A DNA stretch of 64,000 nucleotides from the NCBI GenBank assembly GCA_001772615.1, contig MEUZ01000003.1:62001-126000 (forward strand). The letters run 5' to 3'. The translations under genes and the position numbers were made by a program. Shown here piece by piece: positions 16,708 through 25,024 of the stretch (position 1 is the first letter of the stretch; each line of letters opens with the position of its first letter). This stretch comes from a candidate division WWE3 bacterium RIFCSPHIGHO2_01_FULL_40_23 (GTDB lineage: Bacteria; Patescibacteria; WWE3; UBA101185; 2-01-FULL-41-18). Below the pieces are notes generated by a model. It made no database searches. It was not told the DNA's origin and saw only the letters and a program-made list of their open reading frames with translations.

Positions 16708-18450
16708 TTAATAAGGGCGGTCGGGTGGTATTCTATAAGAAACAACAACATCCTCTATGATATCCATCCAAAGAGGAACAGCAGTTTCGGCAGCATAAAT
16801 ACTAGCAGTCGGCTCTTCCAGTTTTACAACCATCACAAGCTTTTTATCAAAAGGTGCATAGGGTAAAAAACCCACAAAAGTAGCATTAGTCTTGTTAGGA
16901 TCGTATTTACCGTCAACCGGTATCTGCGCAGTTCCGGTCTTTCCGGCAACTGTATACCCTTTGATATTAAAAAACTTAGCCTCCCCTTTATCTACAGCGT
17001 CAACGAGCATTCCTGCAACCGTTTGAGCAGTCTTAGATGAAATCACCCTCCATTTCTTTTCGTTTGGGAAATCTATTTCCCTATTTACGTCATATATTTT
17101 TGTAACAATCTTGGGTTTAACAAGATAACCACCATTATCAAAAGCCGAAAAAGCTACAGCGAGCTGGAGAACAGAAGCAGAGATACCCTGGCCGAACGCC
17201 GCGGTTGCGAGGTCTATCTCCGCCCATTTTGAAGGATCTCTCAAAACACCTGTATTTTCCCCTTCTAACGTAATTCCCGTGAGCTCTCCCAAACCAAATT
17301 TCCTAAAATACTGATAAAGCTTGCCGGCTCCAACTTTTGTTCCTACCCATGCCGCACCTATATTGTTGGACTTCTCAAGCAATTCCTTAATATTTAACAC
17401 TCCCAGATGTTTCCCGTTCCAGTTATCTATGGTGTATTCTGAATAAGTTTTAGGACCATCATCATTAAAAGTTGTCTCGGGTGAGACTAAACCAAGATCT
17501 ATTGCCGCCGCAACAGTAAGCGGTTTGATTACCGAACCGGGCTCATAAACATCGGAAATTGAAACGTTCTTCCTTTCAATCTTTAAGCTCTCGGTGGATT
17601 CTTCCCCTTCACCATCAAGCATATCAGGATTATAGGTGGGATAATTTGCCATGGCGTAAATTTCACCGTTAACGGGGTTTATTATCAAAACTGAACCGCT
17701 TTTGGCCTGATATTTTAAAACACCTTCTTTAAGTTTTTCTTCAACAAGAAATTGAATTCCTCTATCTATTGTAAGAAACAAACTCCTGCCATCAAGGGGT
17801 GGGATTTTTTTATACCCCCCAAGAATTATACTTTCCCCGCCGGCACTTCTCTCCTCAAGTATCCTACCCGGTTTACCCCTTAAATCCCCGTTAAAATACC
17901 CCTCAAGCCCAAAATAGCCCTGTGCCTGGTCCTTATCCCCACCCGCAACAAAACCCATAACATGAGACGCCAGGAGGCCTTCAGGGTAATATCTCATAGG
18001 TTCTTCTTCAAAACCAATGTTTTCAAGCTTAAGTTCCTCCAACTCATGCTTTTTTTCCTCGGGGATCCTGCGATACAGAGAAACCCAATATAAATCCTGC
18101 GACAGCATGCTCTTAAATTCGTTTTCAAGCGTTTCTTTATCTTTTTCGGTCTTAAGTCTATCCGCAAGAAGCTTTGCGTATTTAGTGGGATCGTCTATAT
18201 ATCTAGGTTTGGCAAAAAGTGTGAAGTATGTTTTTGAGGTTGCAAGCGGAAAACCATCTTTAGCCAAAATGTCTCCTCTTCTAGCGGAAAGTATTGAAAA
18301 ATTCCAGTGCTGGTTCTGCGCTTTAGCTTCATACTCTTTGTGCCTAATAACCTGAATATAAAAAAGCCTGAAAATAATGGCAATAACGGCGAGTGAAAAA
18401 AGGCACTGAAGGAGGATAAGCCTTCCATGTTTTATCTCTTTTTTAGGCAT
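16708..18450 (-). CDS. ftsI: Class B penicillin-binding protein, FtsI/PBP2 type
   Basis: This is the septal D,D-transpeptidase. The 580 residues comprise a membrane anchor (about 12-33), a PBP dimerisation domain starting SARRGDILAKDG, and a transpeptidase domain with Ser306-x-x-Lys309 (PGSVIKP), Ser361-Asn-Asn and Lys504-Thr-Gly-Thr. All catalytic motifs are intact. There is no C-terminal PASTA domain. It ends a short dcw cluster mraZ-rsmH-ftsL-ftsI; the mur genes and ftsW that usually follow are not in this window. Confidence 0.93.
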   Translation of the reverse strand: MPKKEIKHGRLILLQCLFSLAVIAIIFRLFYIQVIRHKEYEAKAQNQHWNFSILSARRGDILAKDGFPLATSKTYFTLFAKPRYIDDPTKYAKLLADRLKTEKDKETLENEFKSMLSQDLYWVSLYRRIPEEKKHELEELKLENIGFEEEPMRYYPEGLLASHVMGFVAGGDKDQAQGYFGLEGYFNGDLRGKPGRILEERSAGGESIILGGYKKIPPLDGRSLFLTIDRGIQFLVEEKLKEGVLKYQAKSGSVLIINPVNGEIYAMANYPTYNPDMLDGEGEESTESLKIERKNVSISDVYEPGSVIKPLTVAAAIDLGLVSPETTFNDDGPKTYSEYTIDNWNGKHLGVLNIKELLEKSNNIGAAWVGTKVGAGKLYQYFRKFGLGELTGITLEGENTGVLRDPSKWAEIDLATAAFGQGISASVLQLAVAFSAFDNGGYLVKPKIVTKIYDVNREIDFPNEKKWRVISSKTAQTVAGMLVDAVDKGEAKFFNIKGYTVAGKTGTAQIPVDGKYDPNKTNATFVGFLPYAPFDKKLVMVVKLEEPTASIYAAETAVPLWMDIIEDVVVSYRIPPDRPY

Positions 18451-18470
18451 ATCTGAATGAGTTAACTATA

Positions 18471-18779
18471 TCAAAATTTGTTCACAAGATTTACATTTGC
18501 AGAGGCGGCGGGAAGTCCGGTTAAAAATTCAATTTTTGGGGAATAAACCATTCCAAGAGACTGCGCTTCCGATTTAATTCTGTAAAGAGATGAGATATCG
18601 GCTATTTCCTCTTTAAGCCTGCTGTTTTCTTTTTCCAAAAGTGCAATTTCACTTTCATAATTTTTTACCTCTCCTCCTGTAGTGGCAAGTTTAGAGGAAA
18701 CAAAAATTCTCCCAAAAATGCTTAGTAGAAGACTTGTTAGAAGCAGAGAAAAAAAGAGCTTGGGCAGGAGTTTTTTCAT
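18471..18779 (-). CDS. ftsL: FtsL-like cell-division protein
   Basis: The 102-residue protein has one membrane segment (residues 8-27) and a short leucine/glutamate heptad coiled coil (about 38-62), then a segment typical of FtsL/DivIC proteins (IKSEAQSLGMVY). Sequence similarity in this family is always weak; the call rests mainly on the topology and on the position between rsmH and ftsI. It overlaps the rsmH stop by ATGA. FtsL recruits and activates the FtsW-FtsI pair at the septum. Confidence 0.8.
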   Translation of the reverse strand: MKKLLPKLFFSLLLTSLLLSIFGRIFVSSKLATTGGEVKNYESEIALLEKENSRLKEEIADISSLYRIKSEAQSLGMVYSPKIEFLTGLPAASANVNLVNKF

Positions 18780-19642
18780 AATTTTTCAAAAACACGCATT
18801 TTAGCACTGCGGGAGCGGGGATTTTCTAAAACCTCCTCCCTGTTTGGAACTAAGGGCACTTTAAAAAGAGCCTTCAGAGAGGGCCGCACCTTCTTTGCAA
18901 TCCTATCTTCCAGTGAATGGAATGTAATAATTACAAGCCTACCGCCAGGTATTAAAAGAGCTGCGGCCCGGGACAGTGAAATCTCTAAGTTATTTAGTTC
19001 ATCATTAACAGCTATTCTTAAAGCCTGAAAAGTTTTAGTTGCAGGGTGAATCTTTGCTTCACCTCTTTTTTTCACACCGATTATAATTTCGGTCAATTCA
19101 CTGCATCTTTCTATCGGCTTTTCTTTCCGTGCATTAACAATAGCTCTTGCTATCTTTTTAGCGGAGTCCTCCCCGCCATAATTAAAGATGAGCTTTGAAA
19201 GTTCTTTTTCCGAAAGACCGTTAACAAGATCTTTAGCGCTTGCTTTTAACGAGAGATCCATTCTCATATCAAGAGGCTCCTCGGAAGAATAAGAGAAACC
19301 TCTTTTCTGTTCCTCAAGCTGATGATACGAGGTTCCAAGGTCATAAAGAATCCCATTGGCAGGTTTAAAACCTGTTTCTTGGGCTATCTTCTCTACTTCC
19401 TTGAAGTTGCCAAGAAACAAGGTAAGTCTTTCAGACATACTCCCTGTTTCGTTTGCAAGCCTTTCGGTCACTCTACTTAGAGAGTTGGGATCTTGATCTA
19501 TCCCAAGAACCAGCCCTCCTCGTTTAAGAATTTTAATAGAATGTCCCCCATCGCCAAGGGTGGCATCTATATACTTTCCCTTTTCTTTAATTTTTAAATG
19601 TTCTATGGCCAAATCCGCCATGACAACCGTATGATACTTCAT
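18776..19642 (-). CDS. rsmH: 16S rRNA (cytosine1402-N4)-methyltransferase
   Basis: RsmH (MraW) methylates N4 of C1402 in 16S rRNA. The 288 residues include the opening HTVVM, the SAM motif DATLGDGGHS, ILYDLGTSYHQLEEQKRGFSY, and RALRIAVNDELNNL followed by ITFHSLEDRIAK. The length is about 20 residues below the usual 310. It overlaps mraZ by one base and ftsL by four, so translation is coupled. Confidence 0.95.
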   Translation of the reverse strand: MKYHTVVMADLAIEHLKIKEKGKYIDATLGDGGHSIKILKRGGLVLGIDQDPNSLSRVTERLANETGSMSERLTLFLGNFKEVEKIAQETGFKPANGILYDLGTSYHQLEEQKRGFSYSSEEPLDMRMDLSLKASAKDLVNGLSEKELSKLIFNYGGEDSAKKIARAIVNARKEKPIERCSELTEIIIGVKKRGEAKIHPATKTFQALRIAVNDELNNLEISLSRAAALLIPGGRLVIITFHSLEDRIAKKVRPSLKALFKVPLVPNREEVLENPRSRSAKMRVFEKL

Positions 19643-20073
19643 TAAAGTTTAGGGCTGGACAGTTTTTCGCCAATTTCTCCGCTATGATCATCAATATATT
19701 TCTTTCTTTCAGTCCATCTTGGAAGAGCCCAAACCTCAACCCACCTTCCTAAACCCAAAAACACTACTTCTTCGGAAATTTTAGCGTACTCCTTTAGATT
19801 CGCAGGCAGTACGAATCTACCCTGGCCGTCAAGCTCTATCTCACTCGCTGAACCAAGCAAAAACCTGGAGGTATCTCTGACCGAAAGGGAAACAAAAGGG
19901 CCTTTTGCGGCTTCAGAAACAAGAATGTCCCAACCCTTCTGATCAACTATCACTAAACAACCCTCGTAGCCCTGCGTTATTACAATCTTATTTCCAGTTT
20001 CCTCCCTAAACTTCTTAGGAAAAGAAAGTCTATTACCATCTACTAACTTGTTTCTGAATTCTCCGATGATCAT
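19642..20073 (-). CDS. mraZ: MraZ transcriptional regulator
   Basis: MraZ is an AbrB-like, ring-forming DNA-binding protein that represses its own dcw operon. The 143-residue protein has two SpoVT/AbrB-type halves: GEFRNKLVDGNRLSFPKKFRE near the start, and SEIELDGQGRFVLPANLKEYA in the second half, each with the DxxGRxxxP-like signature (degenerate in the first). It is first in the operon. Three regularly spaced TGGTK repeats overlap its promoter, in line with autoregulation. Confidence 0.93.
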   Translation of the reverse strand: MIIGEFRNKLVDGNRLSFPKKFREETGNKIVITQGYEGCLVIVDQKGWDILVSEAAKGPFVSLSVRDTSRFLLGSASEIELDGQGRFVLPANLKEYAKISEEVVFLGLGRWVEVWALPRWTERKKYIDDHSGEIGEKLSSPKL

Positions 20074-20087
20074 AGGTTTTCAAAGTT

Positions 20088-20112
20088 CACCACTTATCAC
20101 CATTTAAAACCA
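20088..20112 (-). promoter_or_regulatory. MraZ operator: three TGGTK repeats with 5-base spacers
   Basis: The minus strand reads TGGTT-TTAAA-TGGTG-ATAAG-TGGTG: three pentamers at exact 10-bp intervals on one face of the helix. E. coli MraZ is known to bind TGGGN repeats separated by 5 bases, so the architecture matches with a shifted consensus. The repeats run from the upstream edge of the -10 into the leader, where bound MraZ would block RNA polymerase. Confidence 0.8.
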
Positions 20113-20130
20113 ATGGCATTAGGCTGTCAA
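20102..20130 (-). promoter_or_regulatory. dcw operon promoter (mraZ)
   Basis: On the minus strand, consensus TTGACA (20125-20130), exactly 17 bases, then TTAAAT (20102-20107). The leader is about 22 bases, unlike the leaderless genes elsewhere, and no clear Shine-Dalgarno is seen. The MraZ repeats overlap it. The remaining upstream gap (20131-20219) shows nothing further. Confidence 0.75.
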
Positions 20131-20219
20131 TACAAATAAAAGGCGAAGATGCAAAAAGATCATTGATTTTAAAACGGAAAATTTTGAATAGCTCCTGGTA
20201 AAAGAAGCACTATGAGGCC

Positions 20220-21587
20220 TTAGAGGTTAAGGTTTTGCAAAAAGAAACTCTCTAAATCCGATATCTTAACCCTTTTCTGCTCCGTCGTATCCCTGTGCCT
20301 TAAGGTAACGGTGTCATCATCTATCGTTTGGTAGTCAACGGTAAGACACCACGGTATCCCAATTTCATCAGCTGAATAGTATCTCTTTCCAATATTTCCC
20401 CTGCCATCATAAAGACACTTAACAATCTTTTTAAGATTTTGGTATATACCTTGAGCCTTTTTCACCAAGCCTTCTTTATTAGAAACAAGCGGAAAAACTG
20501 CAGCCTTAATGGGTGCTAATCGGGGTATTAATTTCAAGATAACGCGATCCTCATCTTCAAAATAAGAGTCACAAAGCAAGGCTAGAAGAATTCTATTTAA
20601 ACCAAAGGTTGGCTCTACAACGTGCGGAATAAACTTTTCTTTGGTGTCCGGATCAGTGTATCTTAAATCAGAACCTGACTTTTCCATATGATTTCTTAAG
20701 TCGTAATCCGTTCTGTAAGCGAGCCCAAACATCTCTTTTGTTCCGAAGGGAAAAGCAAAGTCTAAATCTTCCGTTCTGGAAGAATAATGTGACCTTTCCT
20801 GATCTGTATGAGTTCTCCACCTAAGGTTTTGTTTTGACACACCCAATGAAACAACCCAATTCTCCATTTCCCTTTTCCAATATTCAAAATGATCTTGCCA
20901 CTTGTCTTTCCTTGGATCCAAGAAAAACTCAAACTCCGCAAGATTAAATTCCAAGGTTCTAAAAATAAAGTTTCCCTTCGTGATCTCGTTTCTGAAGGCT
21001 TTTCCGGATTGAGCGATTCCAAAAGGAAGCCTCGGATGAAAACTCTCAAGTACATTTTTAAAATTTACGAACATTCCTTGAGCTATCTCCCCCCTTAAAT
21101 AAGCCAAAGACTGGGATTCTTCTAGAATTCCAATATGTGTCTGAAACAACCCGCTGAACTTTCTTGCGGGAGTCCAGTTGAAGTTGCCGCAAACCGGGCA
21201 CTTTATCTTGTTTTCAGTAATAATATTATCAATCTCATTAAGCGGGTACCCCTCAACATTTACACTTAAAGCATCTAAAACAATATGATCCGCTCTTGTT
21301 CTATTCTTACAGTTCTTGCAGTCTATTAAGGCTTCATTAAAGTTGGCTACATGCCCAGATGCCTCCCACACTTTAGGGTTCATTAAAATACTTGAATCCA
21401 TCCCATACATATCATCTCTTCCGGTTACAAAAAAATCCCACCATTCATTAGTAATGTTTCTTAAAAGAAGGGCACCGAGAGGTCCAAAATCATAAGTATT
21501 GGCAAGTCCTCCATATATTTCTGATCCGGGGTAAACAAAACCTCGTCTTTTGGCAAGACTTATAATTTTTAACATTTTATCTTCCAT
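20220..21587 (-). CDS. glyS: Glycyl-tRNA synthetase, class II alpha2 type
   Basis: The enzyme charges tRNA-Gly. This 455-residue, single-chain form is the alpha2 type shared with archaea, eukaryotes and some bacteria, not the alpha/beta tetramer. It opens KRRGFVYPGSEIYGGLANTYDFGPLG, has motif 2-like FRNEITKGNFIFRTLEF, Cys pairs CKNCKN and CPVCG around a zinc-type insertion, motif 3 (EPTFGLNRILLALL), and a C-terminal anticodon-binding domain. The gene follows recO by 35 bases, the recO-gly order also known in Firmicutes. AAGGG lies 4 bases before the ATG. Confidence 0.95.
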   Translation of the reverse strand: MEDKMLKIISLAKRRGFVYPGSEIYGGLANTYDFGPLGALLLRNITNEWWDFFVTGRDDMYGMDSSILMNPKVWEASGHVANFNEALIDCKNCKNRTRADHIVLDALSVNVEGYPLNEIDNIITENKIKCPVCGNFNWTPARKFSGLFQTHIGILEESQSLAYLRGEIAQGMFVNFKNVLESFHPRLPFGIAQSGKAFRNEITKGNFIFRTLEFNLAEFEFFLDPRKDKWQDHFEYWKREMENWVVSLGVSKQNLRWRTHTDQERSHYSSRTEDLDFAFPFGTKEMFGLAYRTDYDLRNHMEKSGSDLRYTDPDTKEKFIPHVVEPTFGLNRILLALLCDSYFEDEDRVILKLIPRLAPIKAAVFPLVSNKEGLVKKAQGIYQNLKKIVKCLYDGRGNIGKRYYSADEIGIPWCLTVDYQTIDDDTVTLRHRDTTEQKRVKISDLESFFLQNLNL

Positions 21588-21622
21588 ATATCCCTTTTAT
21601 TCTCTAAATTATCATGTCATCA

Positions 21623-22366
21623 CTAAACATTAAAGATCCTTTCGCTTCTTATCGGGCTGTCAAGATTGTACTCCGTATAATAAGTTAAAATTTCGTCAGC
21701 GGCACTTAATAACCCCTGATAGTATGAAATCTGCATATATCCTTTTAGTGAAAACCTCTTAATATCTTTAAAAAGGTTTAAAACTCCTATGGAAATCTCT
21801 CTAGATTCATTACCGCAACTTTCACAAACTATACCACCTTGAGCGGCGGAAAAGCCGATTTTCTTCCAAGAAGAATCAAAATCTCTCAAGCACTGCTGGC
21901 AAAAATCTAAAACGGGATCAAAACCTAGCATTGAAAGAAGTTTAAGTTTGAAATAAATAAGAGCCTGTTTTCTTTTCTCTTCGCTTAAATTTTGATTAAG
22001 TATTGATAGAATACTAACCGTAAACTCATACACATTTTCATTTTCCTCCTCATAAAGAAGAAATTTATCCAAAAGCTCTAAAACCGTATACCCATAAGAA
22101 ACTCTATTTAACTTTTCTTTCAGGCTTGAAAAGGAATTAAGGAGCTTAACTTCAGTTAAGTAAGGGAAGGTTGAGCTTTCATGAAAGGAAAAAACTATTT
22201 GGTTTAAGAGATCTAAACTCCCAAGCCTTCTGGAAGTAATCTTTCTAACCCCTTTGGCAACAAATTTAACGACTCCTCTTTTTTTTGAAAAGATGTGAAT
22301 TATCTTATCTCCTTCACCATGATTCTTTGATTTAAGAACAATACCCTCAAGGGTTCCCCGCCTCAT
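21623..22366 (-). CDS. recO: DNA repair protein RecO
   Basis: RecO helps load RecA on SSB-coated DNA with RecR. The 247 residues show the N-terminal OB fold (GIVLKSKNHGEGDKIIHIFSKKRG), a helical middle, and a zinc-finger pair CQQC...CESCG near residues 160-190. The start ATG lies 6 bases after a perfect TATAAT that overlaps the stop codon of the DUF4012 gene. recO therefore probably has its own leaderless transcript even though it follows a glycan operon gene closely. Confidence 0.92.
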   Translation of the reverse strand: MRRGTLEGIVLKSKNHGEGDKIIHIFSKKRGVVKFVAKGVRKITSRRLGSLDLLNQIVFSFHESSTFPYLTEVKLLNSFSSLKEKLNRVSYGYTVLELLDKFLLYEEENENVYEFTVSILSILNQNLSEEKRKQALIYFKLKLLSMLGFDPVLDFCQQCLRDFDSSWKKIGFSAAQGGIVCESCGNESREISIGVLNLFKDIKRFSLKGYMQISYYQGLLSAADEILTYYTEYNLDSPIRSERIFNV

Positions 22367-22372
22367 GAATGA

Positions 22373-22378
22373 ATTATA
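22373..22378 (-). promoter_or_regulatory. recO -10 (perfect TATAAT overlapping upstream stop codon)
   Basis: TATAAT on the minus strand contains the TAA stop of the DUF4012 gene and ends 6 bases before the recO ATG. This matches the leaderless layout of lexA and uvrB. Confidence 0.6.
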
Positions 22379-24404
22379 GCCTAAATAAGAGTTCTTTATC
22401 GGTGAGGAGCTCTACGGTTTGGCTTTTCCCATTTAGGGTTACAATGTGCTTATCGTTATTGGTCCCCGGCTGTTTTTGAAGATATAGGTAATACAGCTTA
22501 TCTTTTAAAAGACTTGAAGGAATTTCATACTTGAAGGTTATAGTTTTACTTTCATTCGGAGGAAGAGTTATATGTCCAGCAAAATAAACTTTGCCTCTTT
22601 CTTCCCCTTTGTCTGCTTCAGTTGAGCCGTCGGAACCTTCAGTACTTACTAAACTTGAGCCCGCAGGAGCATAAACTCTTACCCAATCGCGATAAACTTT
22701 TACTAATGGCTCGTAGCCTGGCATAGGCTGGCCGTACTTATAGTTAATCACAACATCATGCATCCATTTTCCACCATCCTGATAAATCTTATGCGAAACT
22801 TCTTTGGTGACAAAAATATTTGTCTTATCCCCCCCAAGGTTTGTTGAAACAACATATGAATAATCTCCCTTGTCATAATTAACAATCCTTCCGGAAAAGT
22901 TATATTTCTCAAGAAGCTCTGAAGCTTTGGGATCATCAAAGACATAAACCAGAATATGTTTTTCAGTCGCAAGTTTTACAGCCGCCTCCGTAAATTTAGG
23001 CCAAAGATTCTTATCAGCCTTATACATATTAAGAAGCATCTCCTCCATTAGATCGCCTAAAACTTTCTTTCTTCCCGCCTGCTCCCTAAGGCTCAAACTT
23101 GCAAGCTTTTCAAGTTCCAAAGTAACGTTATTTGAATCATAAGTAAATCCGTTTAGCGTGACGGGACCAGTAACCTTCAAGAGCTCGCTTACCACATTTG
23201 TGTCTATTGCAAACACACCGTTTAAAGGCTTGGCCGAAGGATGCCCGGCCCAAGCGGCTTGCCTATAAAATTTCATCCAGTAGTCAACAGAAGTTGGATA
23301 GTCGGGGTAATAGTTGGCGTCCCTTCCCCATGTATGCTCTACTTTAAGATATTCTCTATAAGGAGGGAGGGGAGCGGGCCAGGGTTGAGTATATGGCGTG
23401 TCGGTAAGAGCAATATAATCGTCAATGCTATACATATCATTTGAGGTAAAATCGGAGTTAAGTTTCCCGTCTCTAACACGAAACGTGGCAAAGTTGGTCC
23501 AAAAGCCACCAGTCGCTCTCAACTCTGCATTATTTTGCATAATAATCGCGTAGCGCTTCTCCTGCCCTACTCCAAGAAGCGGGGGCACTATGGTAAGAGC
23601 TGCCTTAATATCCGGACCAAATTCCGAGGCCTTGGCAAGGTATTGCTGTGAAGCTTCTATATTTGAACGGATAGGAACTCCCTTAAAATTCTCCGGGTAT
23701 CTTTTTGCGTCAACCTGCAAAAGCTCCTCACCCACCTTGTCAGCCTTCTCAATTACCCCATCCATTTTTTCCGCGACTTCAGGCATGACCTTAACCCAAA
23801 GCGCAAAAGCATCGGCAAGGCCAGAACCAGCATTAGGGTCTATGATCTCACTTTCTTTTTTCAGTTTAAAACCGGCAGCATCCGCAAAGGGCTCCGCAAC
23901 AACAACAAACTCGGAGATTGCATCTATTGCATAGACTCCAGCGTTAATAAAGTGTTCGGAATCGGAAAAATAGTCTTTTGTAGGGGCAAAACTCTTAGCC
24001 CAAGGGAAGTTACCATCCCTCACCTTCCTCAAATCAAGTATATCTACCCTTAGCTGATTCAACGCTTCTTTTATTTTTTCAACATCCTGAAGCTTAAATT
24101 CCTTCTCCAAAAGAGCCTTATCTTCTTTAATTTTGTTGACTTGAGCTATTACAGCGTAGGAAGGCTTGATAACAAAAATAAATAAAATAATACCGATAAC
24201 CGCGGCCACTGCTAAAAAAGCTCCTCCGTAAATGCTAAGCTTCTTATAAAATCTTTGAGAAGCTTCTTCAGACATTCCAAATAGCGGCTTTCTTAAAAGA
24301 GTTTGGGGTACACCTTTAGGCTTTGGTGTAAACAAAGCTTTTAAATTATTGAAATTAAAAGAGAAACCTTTTGGTTTCCAGAATTTAGATTCTCCCATAT
24401 TCAT
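22374..24404 (-). CDS. DUF4012 family membrane-anchored extracytoplasmic protein
   Basis: The 676-residue protein has a cytoplasmic N-terminus of about 55 residues, one membrane segment (about 57-80), a helical stalk, and a large outer domain with hallmarks of DUF4012: NNAELRATGGFWTNFATFRVRDGKL, and later PNESKTITFKYEIP in a beta-rich C-terminal part. The family occurs beside polysaccharide genes in actinobacteria and CPR bacteria; its biochemical role is not known. It overlaps the phosphosugar transferase gene by ATGA, so it belongs to that operon and may act in polymer assembly or display. Confidence 0.85.
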   Translation of the reverse strand: MNMGESKFWKPKGFSFNFNNLKALFTPKPKGVPQTLLRKPLFGMSEEASQRFYKKLSIYGGAFLAVAAVIGIILFIFVIKPSYAVIAQVNKIKEDKALLEKEFKLQDVEKIKEALNQLRVDILDLRKVRDGNFPWAKSFAPTKDYFSDSEHFINAGVYAIDAISEFVVVAEPFADAAGFKLKKESEIIDPNAGSGLADAFALWVKVMPEVAEKMDGVIEKADKVGEELLQVDAKRYPENFKGVPIRSNIEASQQYLAKASEFGPDIKAALTIVPPLLGVGQEKRYAIIMQNNAELRATGGFWTNFATFRVRDGKLNSDFTSNDMYSIDDYIALTDTPYTQPWPAPLPPYREYLKVEHTWGRDANYYPDYPTSVDYWMKFYRQAAWAGHPSAKPLNGVFAIDTNVVSELLKVTGPVTLNGFTYDSNNVTLELEKLASLSLREQAGRKKVLGDLMEEMLLNMYKADKNLWPKFTEAAVKLATEKHILVYVFDDPKASELLEKYNFSGRIVNYDKGDYSYVVSTNLGGDKTNIFVTKEVSHKIYQDGGKWMHDVVINYKYGQPMPGYEPLVKVYRDWVRVYAPAGSSLVSTEGSDGSTEADKGEERGKVYFAGHITLPPNESKTITFKYEIPSSLLKDKLYYLYLQKQPGTNNDKHIVTLNGKSQTVELLTDKELLFRL

Positions 24405-25024
24405 AAAGCCCCTCTTGCTTTCAAAACAGCGAAAGGCGTTTTAAGTATTATATACATATCCAGAAAAAAAGAACATCTCTTAACATAGTCTACCTCAATT
24501 CTTATCCTTTGATCAAATGTCACTTCCGATCTTCCTCCAGTCTGCCATAACCCTGTGATACCAGGTTTGACTGATAAAACCTTATCAATAAGTACTTTCG
24601 CCTCTTTATTTTCCCTCTCAAATCTTTCAACTTCGTCCGGCCTGAAAGGTCTTGGACCGACAAAGCTCATTTCCCCTTTTAAGACGTTAATAAATTGAGG
24701 AAATTCATCAATACTGTATTTTCTTATAAAGCTACCTATTCTTGTTATTCTGGGATCATCCTTTAATTTATGGTTTCCGCTTCTTAGCTTTTCCAGAAAT
24801 TTAAGATCAGAGAATAATATTTCGTCAGCATTTTTAATCATTGATCTAAATTTAAAAAGGTTAAACATCTTCCTTCCTTTTCCCACCCTTGGCTGATGGT
24901 AAATAGGCGAGCCTTTGTCCTCTAGAGCTATCAGAAGAGAAAATAGAAGACCAAAAGGAAAAAACAAAGTCAGTGCTGATAGAGCTATTAATATATCCAT
25001 TAACCGCTTAACTACCTTGTACAT
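24401..25024 (-). CDS. Polyprenyl-phosphate hexose-1-phosphate transferase (initiating glycosyltransferase)
   Basis: This enzyme starts glycan chains by moving a sugar-1-phosphate from a nucleotide sugar to undecaprenyl phosphate. The roughly 207-residue protein is the short, single-helix WbaP/WcaJ C-terminal type: KRLMDILIAL, membrane segment, PIYHQPRVGKGRKMFNLFKFRSM, then IDEFPQFINVLKGEMSFVGPRP and KPGITGLWQ. The ATG at 25024 is preferred over a TTG at 25036; it overlaps the upstream glycosyltransferase by 17 bases. It is the only initiating transferase in the window, so it probably primes the polymer of the whole locus. Confidence 0.93.
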   Translation of the reverse strand: MYKVVKRLMDILIALSALTLFFPFGLLFSLLIALEDKGSPIYHQPRVGKGRKMFNLFKFRSMIKNADEILFSDLKFLEKLRSGNHKLKDDPRITRIGSFIRKYSIDEFPQFINVLKGEMSFVGPRPFRPDEVERFERENKEAKVLIDKVLSVKPGITGLWQTGGRSEVTFDQRIRIEVDYVKRCSFFLDMYIILKTPFAVLKARGAL

